A stretch of DNA of 64,000 nucleotides, taken from CBDFKF01 sp965248765 (GTDB lineage: Bacteria; Pseudomonadota; Alphaproteobacteria; VGEJ01). Below the pieces are notes generated by a model that did not search any database, was not told where the DNA came from, and saw only the letters and a program-made list of their open reading frames with translations. Made by a program: the position numbers and the translations under genes. Positions 37,093-45,578 of the stretch are shown piece by piece. Positions within the stretch are counted from its first letter, which is position 1. The number at the start of each line of letters is the position of its first letter. The DNA lies in assembly GCA_965248765.1 (NCBI GenBank), contig CBDFKF010000002.1:1-64000 (forward strand), read 5' to 3'.

Positions 37093-37977
37093 CTAGGCGG
37101 CTTTGCGCCGCCGCACCAGCGCCTCGTAGTCCTCCATCAGGGTCCGGGTCACCGGGCCCACCTGATAGTGATGGTCATCGATTTGGCCGACCGGTGTAAC
37201 CTCTGCGGCGGTCCCGGTCAGGAACACCTCGTCAGCCCGTCCCATTTCATCAGGCATGACGCGCCGCTCGATCAGCTCGTAGCCGTGCCCGCGGGCAAGC
37301 TCGATGACCGTCCGGCGCGTGATGCCATCAAGAAAGCAGTCCGGGGTCGGCGTGTGTATGACGCCGTCCATCACCAGAAAGACATTGGCGCCGGTTGATT
37401 CGGCCACCCGGCCCTCCCAGTCGAGCATCAAGGCATCGTCGAAGCCTTGGCGCTCCACGGCGTGCTTGCTCAAAGTGCAGATCATATAGAGGCCGGCGGC
37501 TTTGGCCTTGATCGGCGCGGTCTCGGGCGAGGGCCGCTTCCATGGCGCAGTCTTGAGGCGAATGCCCTTGAGCCGCGCCTCGGGCGAGAAGTACGAGGGC
37601 CAAGCCCAGGCAGCGATCGCCACGTTGATCTTGGTCTCCTGCGCCGAGACCCCCATCATCTCGCTGCCGCGCCACGCCACCGCGCGCACGTAGCCGTCGG
37701 AGATCTTCATCGCCGCGACGAGCTGGCGCTTGGCGGCATCGATCTCGGCGACGCTGAACGGCAGTTCAAAATCGAGGAGCCGCGCCGAGCCGGCAAGACG
37801 CTCGCTGTGCTGGGTGATCTTGAAGATCTCGCCCTCATACGCGCGCTCGCCTTCGAATACGCAGCTCGCATAGTGAAGACCGTGACTCAGCACGTGACAT
37901 TTGGCATCGCGCCAGGGGATGAGCGATCCGTTCCACCAGATCACCCCGTCGCGATCATCGAACGGCAGGAGCGACAT
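37093..37977 (-). CDS. ilvE: branched-chain amino acid aminotransferase
   Basis: A 294-residue fold-type IV PLP enzyme. The PLP lysine lies in APIKAKAAGLYMICTL; other landmarks are GLHYASCVFEGERAYEG, YVRAVAWRGSEMMGV, ALMLDWEGRVAESTGANVF and EVFLTGTAAEVTPV. It transfers amino groups between glutamate and the branched-chain 2-oxoacids. It is divergent from the petP-like regulator across 71 nt, a common alphaproteobacterial pairing, and a TTGACA on the minus strand at 38042-38047 could serve as its -35 box. Confidence 0.94.
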   Translation of the reverse strand: MSLLPFDDRDGVIWWNGSLIPWRDAKCHVLSHGLHYASCVFEGERAYEGEIFKITQHSERLAGSARLLDFELPFSVAEIDAAKRQLVAAMKISDGYVRAVAWRGSEMMGVSAQETKINVAIAAWAWPSYFSPEARLKGIRLKTAPWKRPSPETAPIKAKAAGLYMICTLSKHAVERQGFDDALMLDWEGRVAESTGANVFLVMDGVIHTPTPDCFLDGITRRTVIELARGHGYELIERRVMPDEMGRADEVFLTGTAAEVTPVGQIDDHHYQVGPVTRTLMEDYEALVRRRKAA

Positions 37978-38048
37978 GACACCCGTCCTGTGTGATGGAC
38001 CTATCGTTTGAGTTGCGCCAGCTTACAATGTGGGCCATATATGTCAAC

Positions 38049-38546
38049 ATGGCTGACGCAAAATCGGGCGCCGCCAACCCGTTGTTTTTGCGGGAAGAGG
38101 AGTTGCGCGAGGGCATCGAGCTCTTGTTCTACGCCTACCGCGATTTCACGAGCGACCCCGATGCCATCCTGCGCGAATACGGCTTCGGCCGGGCCCATCA
38201 TCGCGTCGTCCACTTCGTCGGTCGTAATTCCGGTATCACTGTCGCCCAGCTTCTTGTCATTCTCCGCATCACTAAGCAGAGTCTCTCGCGCGTCCTCGGC
38301 CAGCTCGTCGAGGGCGACTTCATCCGCCAGCAGCGTGACGCGACCGATCGGAGACGGCGCCTGCTCATGCTCACTGACCGCGGCGTCGAGTTGGAGCGCC
38401 GGTTGTCCAAGCCACAACGCCAACGCGTCGCCCGGGCCTACCGCGAGGCCGGCGCCGAGGCCGTTGCCGGGTACCGGCGAGTGCTGCTCGGCCTGATCAA
38501 CGAGGCGGAGCGCGAGGGCGTCCCGCGCGCCACAAACCGGACCTAG
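38049..38546 (+). CDS. MarR-family regulator (PetP-like)
   Basis: A 165-residue winged-helix regulator. The N-terminus NPLFLREEELREGIELLF and the block DFTSDPDAILREYGFGRAHHRVVHFVG are typical of PetP-like MarR proteins. The recognition helix lies in ITVAQLLVILRITKQSLSRVL and the wing in DATDRRRRLLMLT. In Rhodobacter PetP works with PetR in control of cytochrome bc1 genes; the same role here is inferred. The ATG at 38049 fits the family; an earlier ATG at 37992 would add 19 unrelated residues. It precedes a response regulator by 5 nt. Confidence 0.88.
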   Translation: MADAKSGAANPLFLREEELREGIELLFYAYRDFTSDPDAILREYGFGRAHHRVVHFVGRNSGITVAQLLVILRITKQSLSRVLGQLVEGDFIRQQRDATDRRRRLLMLTDRGVELERRLSKPQRQRVARAYREAGAEAVAGYRRVLLGLINEAEREGVPRATNRT

Positions 38547-38551
38547 GCGCC

Positions 38552-39262
38552 GTGGCCGCGCGCTACACCAACCCCGCACCGTCGCCCGTCGCTGAGCCCC
38601 ATGTCCTCGTCGTCGACGACGACACGCGCCTTCGGGCGCTGATCGCACGCTACCTCGCCGAGAACGGCTTTCGAGTAACCACCGCGGCGGCGGCTGATGA
38701 AGCGCGGGCGCGCCTTGCGAACTTCGATTTCGACCTCGTCGTACTCGATGTCATGATGCCGGGCGAGACAGGATTTGAGCTGACCGAATCGTTGCGGCAG
38801 GAGAGCGACGTGCCGATCCTCTTGCTCACGGCCATGGACAGCGCTGATGAGCGCATCACTGGCCTCGAGCGGGGCGCCGATGACTACTTGGTGAAGCCGT
38901 TCGAGCCGCGCGAGCTTCTGTTGCGCCTGCGCAGCATTCTCCGGCGCACCGGCAGGCGAGTCGACGAGCCGTCCGGGGTCTCCTTTGGCGAGTTCTTCTT
39001 CGACCTTGACCGTCATGAGCTGCGCCACGGCGGTGCCCTCGTCCACCTCACCACCGCCGAATCCGCGCTGCTCGCCGTCTTTGCCCGCCATCCCGGAGCC
39101 ATCCTCTCGCGCGATCGCCTTCTGGCCCAATGCGGCGGCGGCAGCGCGCGGTCGATCGATGTGCAAATCACGCGCCTCAGGCGTAAGATCGAGCCCGATC
39201 CGCGGGCACCCCGCTACCTAAGGACTTCGTGGGGTGAAGGGTACGTGCTGCGGGCCGACTAG
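38552..39262 (+). CDS. OmpR/PetR-type response regulator
   Basis: A 236-residue two-domain regulator. The receiver domain (about 15-130) has the acidic pocket VVDDD, the phosphorylated Asp in VVLDVMMPG and the conserved LTAMD and VKPFEPRELLLR. The C-terminal winged helix (about 145-232) shows LTTAESALLAVFARHPG and VQITRLRRKIE, the OmpR type. The GTG start lies 5 nt after the MarR gene; the histidine kinase follows 38 nt downstream. Confidence 0.94.
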   Translation: MAARYTNPAPSPVAEPHVLVVDDDTRLRALIARYLAENGFRVTTAAAADEARARLANFDFDLVVLDVMMPGETGFELTESLRQESDVPILLLTAMDSADERITGLERGADDYLVKPFEPRELLLRLRSILRRTGRRVDEPSGVSFGEFFFDLDRHELRHGGALVHLTTAESALLAVFARHPGAILSRDRLLAQCGGGSARSIDVQITRLRRKIEPDPRAPRYLRTSWGEGYVLRAD

Positions 39263-39300
39263 CGCCGCTGATCGGGCCGGCGCGCCGCCGGAGGCCATCC

Positions 39301-40614
39301 TTGCTCAAGCGGCTTTTGCCAAACACTCTTTTCGGCCGCGCGCTGCTGATGATCGTCACGCCGTTGGTGGTGGTAGAGCTCGTCGCCGCCTATGTCTTTT
39401 TCGAGCGCCATTGGGAGACCGTCAGCCGACGACTTGCCCTCGGCGTCGCCGGCGACATCGCCATGGTGATCCGCTCGTTGCCGCACTATGCCGAACCGGG
39501 CGAGCGCTCGCGCTACCTCGCTGCGGTGGCGCGGAACTACAACCTCGCGGCGGAGATTCTTCCCGGTGCCGAGCTCTCTTTAGAACCGGCCCCGGTGAGC
39601 CTCGGCAGCGAACGACTTGCGCGAGTCCTCGCCAAGACATTGCGCGAACGGCTGGACCGTCCGTTCCGGATCGATACGGAGAGCTACCCCGGCTCGGTGG
39701 AGATCCGCGTGGATCTCGATGACGGCGCCCTCCGCGTGCTCGCTTCCCGCAAACGCATCACCAGCACAACCACCGCTGTGTTCATTCTTTGGCTGGTCGG
39801 CACGTCGCTTGTCCTGCTGACCGTCGCGATATTGTTCCTACGCAATCAGATGCGTCCAATCAGGCGTTTGGCCGAAGCCGCCGATGCGTTCGGAAAGGGT
39901 CGAGAGAGCGGTACCATCAAACCAGCGGGGGCAATCGAGATTCGCCAGGCCACCGCTGCTTTCATCGCCATGCGCGAGCGGCTCGGTCGGCAAATGGCGG
40001 AGCGTACGGAGATGCTGGCTGGGGTCTCGCATGATCTGCGCGCGCCTCTCACGCGAATGAAGCTGCAGTTCGCCATGCTGGGCGATGGCCCCGAGGTACC
40101 CGATCTCCAGGCCGATGTCGCCGACATGGAAACGATGGTCGAGGCGTATCTCAGTTTCGCCCGCGGCGACGACGGCGAGGCCGCGGTAGATACTGATGTC
40201 TCCGGGCTTCTTCAGCGCATCGTCGGCGATGCTCGGCGCAACGGCGGCGATATCGACCTCGTGACCGCCGGCGAAATGTCAGTTCCGCTCAAGCCGAACG
40301 CCTTTCGGCGCTGCATCCAGAATCTCATCGACAACGCCCGCCGGGTCGCGGGGCATGTCGCCATCAGCGCCCGCCGCACGGGCGATGCCATCGAGATCGC
40401 GATCGACGATGACGGCCCCGGCATCCCGGCAGATCAGCGCGAAGCGGTGTTCAAGGCCTTCCACCGGCTGGATCACGCGCGGAGCCCCGATCAGGGCGGC
40501 ATCGGTCTCGGCCTCACCATTGCGCGCGACGTCGCCCGTAGCCATGGCGGTGAGATCACCTTGACCGACTCGCCGCTCGGCGGGCTGCGCGCTCACGTGC
40601 GCCTGCCGGTCTAG
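39301..40614 (+). CDS. EnvZ-type sensor histidine kinase
   Basis: A 437-residue kinase: membrane helix about 12-32, a periplasmic sensor of about 120 residues, a second helix about 158-178, a HAMP domain, then the H-box GVSHDLRAPLTRMKLQF (phosphorylated His), the N-box CIQNLIDNARR, and the ATP-binding DDDGPGIP and GGIGLGLTIARDVARSHGG. It starts with TTG at 39301. Its partner is the response regulator just upstream. The arrangement matches EnvZ-OmpR-like pairs of alphaproteobacteria. Confidence 0.94.
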   Translation: MLKRLLPNTLFGRALLMIVTPLVVVELVAAYVFFERHWETVSRRLALGVAGDIAMVIRSLPHYAEPGERSRYLAAVARNYNLAAEILPGAELSLEPAPVSLGSERLARVLAKTLRERLDRPFRIDTESYPGSVEIRVDLDDGALRVLASRKRITSTTTAVFILWLVGTSLVLLTVAILFLRNQMRPIRRLAEAADAFGKGRESGTIKPAGAIEIRQATAAFIAMRERLGRQMAERTEMLAGVSHDLRAPLTRMKLQFAMLGDGPEVPDLQADVADMETMVEAYLSFARGDDGEAAVDTDVSGLLQRIVGDARRNGGDIDLVTAGEMSVPLKPNAFRRCIQNLIDNARRVAGHVAISARRTGDAIEIAIDDDGPGIPADQREAVFKAFHRLDHARSPDQGGIGLGLTIARDVARSHGGEITLTDSPLGGLRAHVRLPV

Positions 40615-40727
40615 TGCAACCGACAATGGCAGCAGAAAAAGACGGAGGTGTGACCGGTGAACTGCCATTTTTGCGAGGTGCCAGCTAATCTGACCGCTGC
40701 TCGGCCCACCCACCGAAAAAGACGCGC

Positions 40728-40949
40728 GTGAACAACAACACCCAGTTGGGCATTGGCATGACCGGCACCATAGTGGCCGGGCTGTGTATCTTCACGCCGG
40801 GCCCGGCGATATGGCTCGATGCCGCCGGCCTGTCGGGTACCCGCGGCTGGCTCGATCCGGCCTTGCTGGTCGCCCTCGTTGGCTTCGCCGGCCTGTTCGC
40901 CCACGCTCTGTTTCAGCGCACGCGCTCGACCGTCCGCCAACGCGGCTGA
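40728..40949 (+). CDS. small two-span membrane protein
   Basis: A 73-residue hydrophobic protein starting at GTG (40728). It has two predicted helices (about 8-30 and 42-62) and an arginine-rich tail (RTRSTVRQRG), indicating a cytoplasmic C-terminus. I do not recognise the family. It stands alone between the histidine kinase and the 2-hydroxyacid dehydrogenase; the ribosome-binding site is weak, so its start is uncertain. Confidence 0.5.
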   Translation: MNNNTQLGIGMTGTIVAGLCIFTPGPAIWLDAAGLSGTRGWLDPALLVALVGFAGLFAHALFQRTRSTVRQRG

Positions 40950-41065
40950 AGATCCGGCCCAAAACGAGCGCCGGACCCGTACCACAATCGACTCGCGATG
41001 ACGGCCCCGATAGGGTGGGGTCCCAGGGCGCGCCGCGAAGCGCCCGGGTAGCCAGGGGACGGCCG

Positions 41066-42034
41066 ATGGCAAAGATTGTGGCCTATGGCGCGCTCGTGCC
41101 GGCGAGCGTCGAAGTGCTGAACAAGCGCGCCGATGTCGAGACCGTGATGGTGCCGGGGGGCGATCCGGCGCTGCTGCATCGCGAGGTGGCCGAGGCCGAT
41201 GCCGTCATCGCCCGCTATCTACCGTTCGACCGCGAGACGATCGGGAAGGCGGGCCGCTTGAAGGTCGTCTCCCGCTACGGCGTCGGCTACGACAACATCG
41301 ATGTCGCCGCCCTGACCGAGCGGAGCATTCCACTCACGACCGTCGGCGATGCCAATGCCATCACCGTGGCCGAACACGCTCTCTTTTTCATGCTAGCGTT
41401 GGCCAAGCAGAGCTTGCGTTACGACCGCGCCGCCCGCGACGAGTGGGATGCGCGCGAATCGCTTGCGGCCTTTGAACTCTGGCGGAAGACCGTGCTGATC
41501 GTCGGCTTTGGCCGAGTAGGTCGACAGGTCGCCAAGCGCTGCGCGGCCTTCGGCATGCGCATGCTCGCCCACGACCCCTACATCGAGCAGACCGAGATCG
41601 AAAGCCGCGGTGCCGAGCCGGTCGCCGATCTCGACGCGGCGATATCGGAAGCCGACATCGTCACGCTGCACGTGCCGGCGACACCGGAGACCCGCGGCTT
41701 CATTAACGCCGGCCGGCTCGCGCACTTCAAGCCGAGCGCCCTCCTCATCAATACCGCGCGCGGCACCCTGATCGATGAGCCGGCCTTGGCGAAGGCACTG
41801 GACCAAAACCGCATCGCCGGCGCCGGCATCGACGTCTACGCGGTCGAGCCGCCGATCGCTGACAACCCGCTTTTCACCGCCCCCCGTACCCTGCTCTCTC
41901 CCCACTCCGCCGGCCTCACGGTCGAGTGCGCCGCGCGCATGGGCGCTGTCTGCGCGGAGAATGCCCTGGCGGCGATCGACGGCCGGCTTGACCCGAGCTA
42001 CGTCGTCAACACGGAGGTCCTCGAAGGTCGCTGA
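41066..42034 (+). CDS. D-2-hydroxyacid dehydrogenase (phosphoglycerate dehydrogenase-like)
   Basis: A 322-residue NAD-dependent dehydrogenase. The Rossmann motif is VLIVGFGRVGRQVAKRCAAFG, followed by an acidic residue in AHDPYIEQTE. The catalytic Arg is in INTARGTLIDEPAL, the Glu in GIDVYAVEPP and the His in LSPHSAGLTVECA. Closest in layout to D-3-phosphoglycerate dehydrogenase catalytic cores without the ACT domain; the exact substrate is not readable. It is convergent with the glpK fragment, with 18 nt between stops. Confidence 0.9.
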   Translation: MAKIVAYGALVPASVEVLNKRADVETVMVPGGDPALLHREVAEADAVIARYLPFDRETIGKAGRLKVVSRYGVGYDNIDVAALTERSIPLTTVGDANAITVAEHALFFMLALAKQSLRYDRAARDEWDARESLAAFELWRKTVLIVGFGRVGRQVAKRCAAFGMRMLAHDPYIEQTEIESRGAEPVADLDAAISEADIVTLHVPATPETRGFINAGRLAHFKPSALLINTARGTLIDEPALAKALDQNRIAGAGIDVYAVEPPIADNPLFTAPRTLLSPHSAGLTVECAARMGAVCAENALAAIDGRLDPSYVVNTEVLEGR

Positions 42035-42052
42035 CCGGCGCCACCGGCGCCG

Positions 42053-43099
42053 TCATACAGCACCCCGGCTGCGGACGCGCGCCACCGCATCGGCCCAGCC
42101 GGCGAGCAACGGGGCGCGATCATCGCCGGACATCGTTGGCTCGAAACGCCGCTCGCAGACCCACCGCGCTTCGATATCATCGGCCGTTTGCAGAAGGCCT
42201 ACCGCGAGACCGGCGAGATAGGCCGCCCCCAGCGCCGTCGTCTCGGTAACCTCGGGCCGCTCGACCGGCAGACCCGAGATATCGGCGAGGAACTGCAGGA
42301 GCCAGTCGTTGACCGCCATACCGCCATCGACCCGCAGCGCGCCCCGCGGCCGCGCCCCGGCCTGTGCCATTGCCTCCAACAGGTCGCGGGTCTGGTAACA
42401 CACCGCTTCAAGGGCGGCACGCACGATCTCGGCTCGGCCGTGATCCCGGGTGAGGCCGAGGATGGCACCGCGGGCCTCCGCATCCCAGTAGGGAGCGCCA
42501 AGGCCGGTGAAGGCCGGCACGAAGTAGACCCCGCGGTTGCTCTCGAGCCCGGCCGCCAAGGCCTCCGTCTCCGCCGCATCCTCGATGAGGCCGAGGCGAT
42601 CCCGCAGCCACTGCACCGCCGTCCCGGCATTGAAGATGCTGCCCTCGAGCGCGTACGACGTCACGCCATGGAGACGATGGGCGACGGTGGCGAGCAGCCC
42701 CCCTGTCGGCGATGGCGCCTGCGCGCCGGTGTTGACCAGCACGAAGCAGCTGGTGCCGTAGGTGCTCTTCGCGCTGCCCGCCCCTAGGCACGCCTGACCG
42801 ATGCTCGCCGCCTGTTGATCGCCCGCCATCCCGGCGATCGCGATGGGCCGACCGAAGAGCGCGGCGTCGGTCTCAGCGATCACGCCGGCGTTGTCGACGA
42901 CGCGCGGCAGGATCGCCCGCGGTATACCGAAGAGGGCCAATAGCGCATCGTCCCAATCCAGCGTATGGATGTTGAATAACAGCGTGCGCGCCGCGTTGGT
43001 GACATCGCTGACGTGCACACGGCCGCCGGTCAGGCGCCAGACCAAAAAACTCTCGACTGTGCCGAAGACGAGCATCCCGAGCGTGCTAGATGGACCCAA
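42053..43099 (-). pseudogene. glpK: glycerol kinase, 5'-truncated at the phage junction
   Basis: About 348 residues match the C-terminal two thirds of glycerol kinase: FGTVESFLVWRLTGGRVHV, ARTLLFNIHTLDWDD, GMAGDQQAASIG, YGTSCFVLVNTG, FTGLGAPYWDAEARG and LRVDGGMAVNDWLLQ. Glycerol kinases are about 500 residues; about 150 N-terminal residues, including the first phosphate loop and part of the glycerol site, are missing. The match begins right after a TGA (about 43106) in phage-derived sequence. The remaining frame has no ribosome-binding site and cannot give active enzyme. Confidence 0.9.
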
Positions 43100-43200
43100 G
43101 AGGCTTCAAATTCTGTGGGGGTCATGGCGAGCACCTGGGCCAAAGGCAGACCAAAAGCCCTGGCGATCAGGAAGGGCGGTCGAGTTCGGCTTCCTCCATG
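43030..43200 (-). pseudogene. tail assembly chaperone gpT-like frame, cut by the glpK junction
   Basis: In the -1 frame relative to the preceding chaperone gene there is an open stretch encoding PFLIARAFGLPLAQVLAM and then TPTEFEASWVHLA, a match to the small C-terminal domain (DUF4035/gpT type) added to many gpG proteins by ribosomal frameshifting. After about 43,090 the sequence changes to glpK and the frame ends in junk at 43,030. So the extension is truncated after about 30 residues. No textbook slippery heptamer is seen in the 36-nt overlap. Confidence 0.6.
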
Positions 43201-43556
43201 TCATCGTTTGCGCAACCGCAGAGCCTCATTGTGCAGGTGGCAAGCGTGCCTTGCTCGCCGCCGGAAATAACAACCATGTGACGCGCATCATGCTCGGCTA
43301 TATCCTCTGGCCAGCACGCTTGGACGCATAGCGCGGCTACACTCAGAATGTACTCCGCAGCCTCAAGGAGATCCGGGGCGTCTGTATTCTGCACGTTCTT
43401 GGCGAGCCGGACACGAGCGGTGCGGACAGACTCAGCAACTTCCCGCGACGGCACGTGCAGCGTCACATCAACGCCATTGACGCTAACCGTTTTGCTGCGC
43501 GTGGCGATCGCCGCGTAAAGCGACTTCTTGCCAACCGTCTTAGCCTTCTTCGCCAT
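43167..43556 (-). CDS. phage tail assembly chaperone (gpG-like)
   Basis: A 129-residue protein placed directly after the tail tube gene, where siphoviruses encode the tail assembly chaperone. It starts with a lysine-rich stretch (AKKAKTVGKKSLY) and has a probable helical core (REVAESVRTARVRLAKNVQN). The start ATG overlaps the tail tube stop (TAATG). A -1 frame continuation with gpT-type sequence follows. The function is inferred mainly from position and the two-frame layout. Confidence 0.6.
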   Translation of the reverse strand: MAKKAKTVGKKSLYAAIATRSKTVSVNGVDVTLHVPSREVAESVRTARVRLAKNVQNTDAPDLLEAAEYILSVAALCVQACWPEDIAEHDARHMVVISGGEQGTLATCTMRLCGCANDDMEEAELDRPS

Positions 43557-44218
43557 TAGGAAGCGATGCTCCACTCCGGGAGCTGACCCGAAAGAGCAAG
43601 TTCAAGCGTGGACGAAAGCACCCCCGCCGCCTCAAGGTTGTCATGGACGGGCGTCCTGAAGCGGGCAGGGAATTGCTTCTGCAGCGACGGGTTTAGGATC
43701 TTGTAGTCTACCGTGGCGACGATAGCTGTCGCCGGTGCCGGTTTAACCACAACAGCCCCAGTCGATGAAATCGTGTCGATGGTGTATTCGTCGGTGCCGA
43801 TCTGAACCACCATCCCCACCGCGAAATCATCGCCCGTGAAGTCCGGCGCGGTGCCGGCAAATGTAACCGCGCCAGCGGTGTCGATCGCGACCGTATTGGC
43901 GGCCCCCGATGCCGCGTAGAATTCCTCTTCGAGTGTTGAAATTCGATAGGTGACCGGAGCGTTGTTGTTCATCGCCTCGGCCTGAAGCGCGACCCATGAC
44001 GCATGATTCGGCACATAGCTTGGGAACTCGATCGTCGCGTCGGGAACCCGGAGTTCGCCAACTCGCTTAAATGGCCCGTCGAACGTGTCCCCCTCGATCA
44101 CCGTGGGCTCGCCGCCGGACGTTGAGAACGTGGCCCCGTATGGGATTTTGCGGAATGTCACCCCGTCAGTGGCGTACTCAACAACGACGCCCAGGCCCGG
44201 AATAGTGTTAACGCCCAT
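43556..44218 (-). CDS. phage major tail (tube) protein
   Basis: A 220-residue protein with the tail-tube pattern: GLGVVVEYATDGVTFRKIP at the N-terminus, FDGPFKRVGELRVPDATIEFP, and NNNAPVTYRISTLEEEFY. Tail tube proteins form stacked hexameric rings of the siphovirus tail. A strong ribosome-binding site (AAGGAGA) precedes the ATG by 8 nt, as expected for an abundant protein. It is followed by the chaperone (TAATG overlap). Confidence 0.8.
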   Translation of the reverse strand: MGVNTIPGLGVVVEYATDGVTFRKIPYGATFSTSGGEPTVIEGDTFDGPFKRVGELRVPDATIEFPSYVPNHASWVALQAEAMNNNAPVTYRISTLEEEFYAASGAANTVAIDTAGAVTFAGTAPDFTGDDFAVGMVVQIGTDEYTIDTISSTGAVVVKPAPATAIVATVDYKILNPSLQKQFPARFRTPVHDNLEAAGVLSSTLELALSGQLPEWSIAS

Positions 44219-44232
44219 TTGACTTATCTCCT

Positions 44233-44730
44233 TTATGTGTCTTCGGACAAGAGCCGCAGATTGCGCCGGCTAACTCGGCCCGATCGGATTTGCTCGTTCA
44301 CGGTGCCGAGTTGACGTTTCATCGCGCGCACCGCTGCACTAAATTGCTGTGCCCGCGTACCGGTCAATGCGGGCTCAAGAAACGGGCGCCGCTCGGCTGC
44401 CGGATAGCCCGGCCCCGCTTGGCGTCCCTGCTCGATAAGGAGAGCTTGCATCGCGTCAGGACCGCCCGCGAAGACCTGCGCGGCGCTCCCTGGGATCTTG
44501 CGTCGACCGGCCGATGTGTAGACTCGGGACGCCCGCGGCCGCGCCTTGATCGACCTGCGCAGCCGACCTGTTTTATCCGCAAATGCCGATGTGGTTTTGG
44601 CTTGGGCCGCGACAACTTGTGCCGCCGCCAACATACCTGCCCCATACACCGCCTGACCCAGCAAACCAGGCAGCGCCTCGATCGCTTTGATGGTGTCCTC
44701 GAACCCTGTGAAATCGACATCCATTTCCAT
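44233..44730 (-). CDS. HK97 gp10-like tail/neck protein
   Basis: A 165-residue protein of the HK97-gp10 group, recognised from the N-terminal DFTGFEDTIKAIEALPGLLGQAV, the central basic block KTGRLRRSIKARP and its position between the tail completion gene and the tail tube gene. These proteins sit at the head-tail joint or tail terminator. GAGG lies 6 nt before the ATG at 44730; an ATG two codons later is possible. Confidence 0.75.
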   Translation of the reverse strand: MEMDVDFTGFEDTIKAIEALPGLLGQAVYGAGMLAAAQVVAAQAKTTSAFADKTGRLRRSIKARPRASRVYTSAGRRKIPGSAAQVFAGGPDAMQALLIEQGRQAGPGYPAAERRPFLEPALTGTRAQQFSAAVRAMKRQLGTVNEQIRSGRVSRRNLRLLSEDT

Positions 44731-44733
44731 GGC

Positions 44734-45090
44734 TCACCTCACCGTCACGGTTCTGATGCGCCGGTAGATCGACAGCTCGTCGTCGAAGTCGTCGATCAGC
44801 GTGCCGAGCCAGATGAGCCGGCTGCCGGCCCTGAGCGCGGCGACGATTTCATCGCTCAGGCGCTCGGTTTCCTTCTGCATCCTGTCCCGGACGTCGAAGC
44901 GGATGGCGGTCGCGATCTGGTGCGCCCCCTCGGTAAGGGTCGTCAGCGTGTCCTGACCGACCGCCTGGAACACGACGGAGGGGAAAGTAGGTGCCGGGTC
45001 GGACGGCTGCACGCTGGCAAAACAGTTGTCGGTGCCGAGCACCGCGCAGGCCGTTTCGTGGACGTGAAGCATGGCGTCGGGGCGGGTCAT
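44734..45090 (-). CDS. phage tail completion protein, DUF3168-like
   Basis: A 118-residue protein with the DUF3168 look: short helical start, then a strand-rich core (FPSVVFQAVGQDTL, QIATAIRFDVRDRM). DUF3168 (HK97 gp11-type) proteins close the tail at the neck. It overlaps the preceding membrane-protein gene by ATGA and is 3 nt from the gp10-like gene. Confidence 0.7.
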   Translation of the reverse strand: MTRPDAMLHVHETACAVLGTDNCFASVQPSDPAPTFPSVVFQAVGQDTLTTLTEGAHQIATAIRFDVRDRMQKETERLSDEIVAALRAGSRLIWLGTLIDDFDDELSIYRRIRTVTVR

Positions 45091-45578
45091 CGCTTCATCG
45101 CCTTATCGATCTGGCGAGAGCCAAACCACCAGAGCGAGCAAGTCGTTCCGATGTAGATGAATGCGTGAGCGGCATCGAGCACGTCGGCGCCGATGTCGTG
45201 CCAGATCCTGAACATCACATAGACCGTGAACGCCGTCAGGCCGGGCCGCATGAGGCTACGAACGGTGTCTATGCCGACCATGACCCAGGCTTGCGCGGGC
45301 GTAAGCGTCAGGCCCTTCGACCACCGCGTGGACGCTTCGCGGTAACTAGCCGCCATGACCTTCGCATCCGCCTCCGAGGTTCGGGCCTCAAGATCGAGTG
45401 CTGCTATTTTCTCCGCGCTTTCGGCTTCAAGGCGGATTTCCTCAATATCCAAGCGGCGCATTTCCAGTCGTTGCTTGTGTTTCTGGCGTTCCTGGAAATA
45501 CGACAGCAGGCCCGTTAGGACGCCGCCCAGAATTCCGCTGAGGCCACCCGTCATGAATGACGTCAGAAGGTCCATCAT
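45087..45578 (-). CDS. phage membrane protein, holin-like with coiled coil
   Basis: A 163-residue protein: an N-terminal hydrophobic, glycine-rich helix (FMTGGLSGILGGVLTGLLSY), a long charged helix likely to form a coiled coil (about 28-80), then two more membrane segments (about 100-145). This resembles three-span phage holins. It lies next to the DUF5675 gene, as in a lysis pair, but inside the head-tail gene run. Start ATG overlaps the DUF5675 stop. Confidence 0.55.
   Translation of the reverse strand: MMDLLTSFMTGGLSGILGGVLTGLLSYFQERQKHKQRLEMRRLDIEEIRLEAESAEKIAALDLEARTSEADAKVMAASYREASTRWSKGLTLTPAQAWVMVGIDTVRSLMRPGLTAFTVYVMFRIWHDIGADVLDAAHAFIYIGTTCSLWWFGSRQIDKAMKR

Noticed and set aside
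38042..38047. TTGACA on the minus strand as ilvE promoter
   Set aside because: The -35 box is perfect but the best -10 (TAAGCT) is poor, so I mention it only under ilvE.
40625..40672. possible terminator after the histidine kinase (8-bp arms, then TTTTT)
   Set aside because: The loop is 29 nt and the stem short; too weak to call.
43080..43110. attachment site with tRNA or integrase at the left phage border
   Set aside because: No tRNA, integrase or repeated core sequence is visible; the border cuts a tail gene, which argues against a normal att site.
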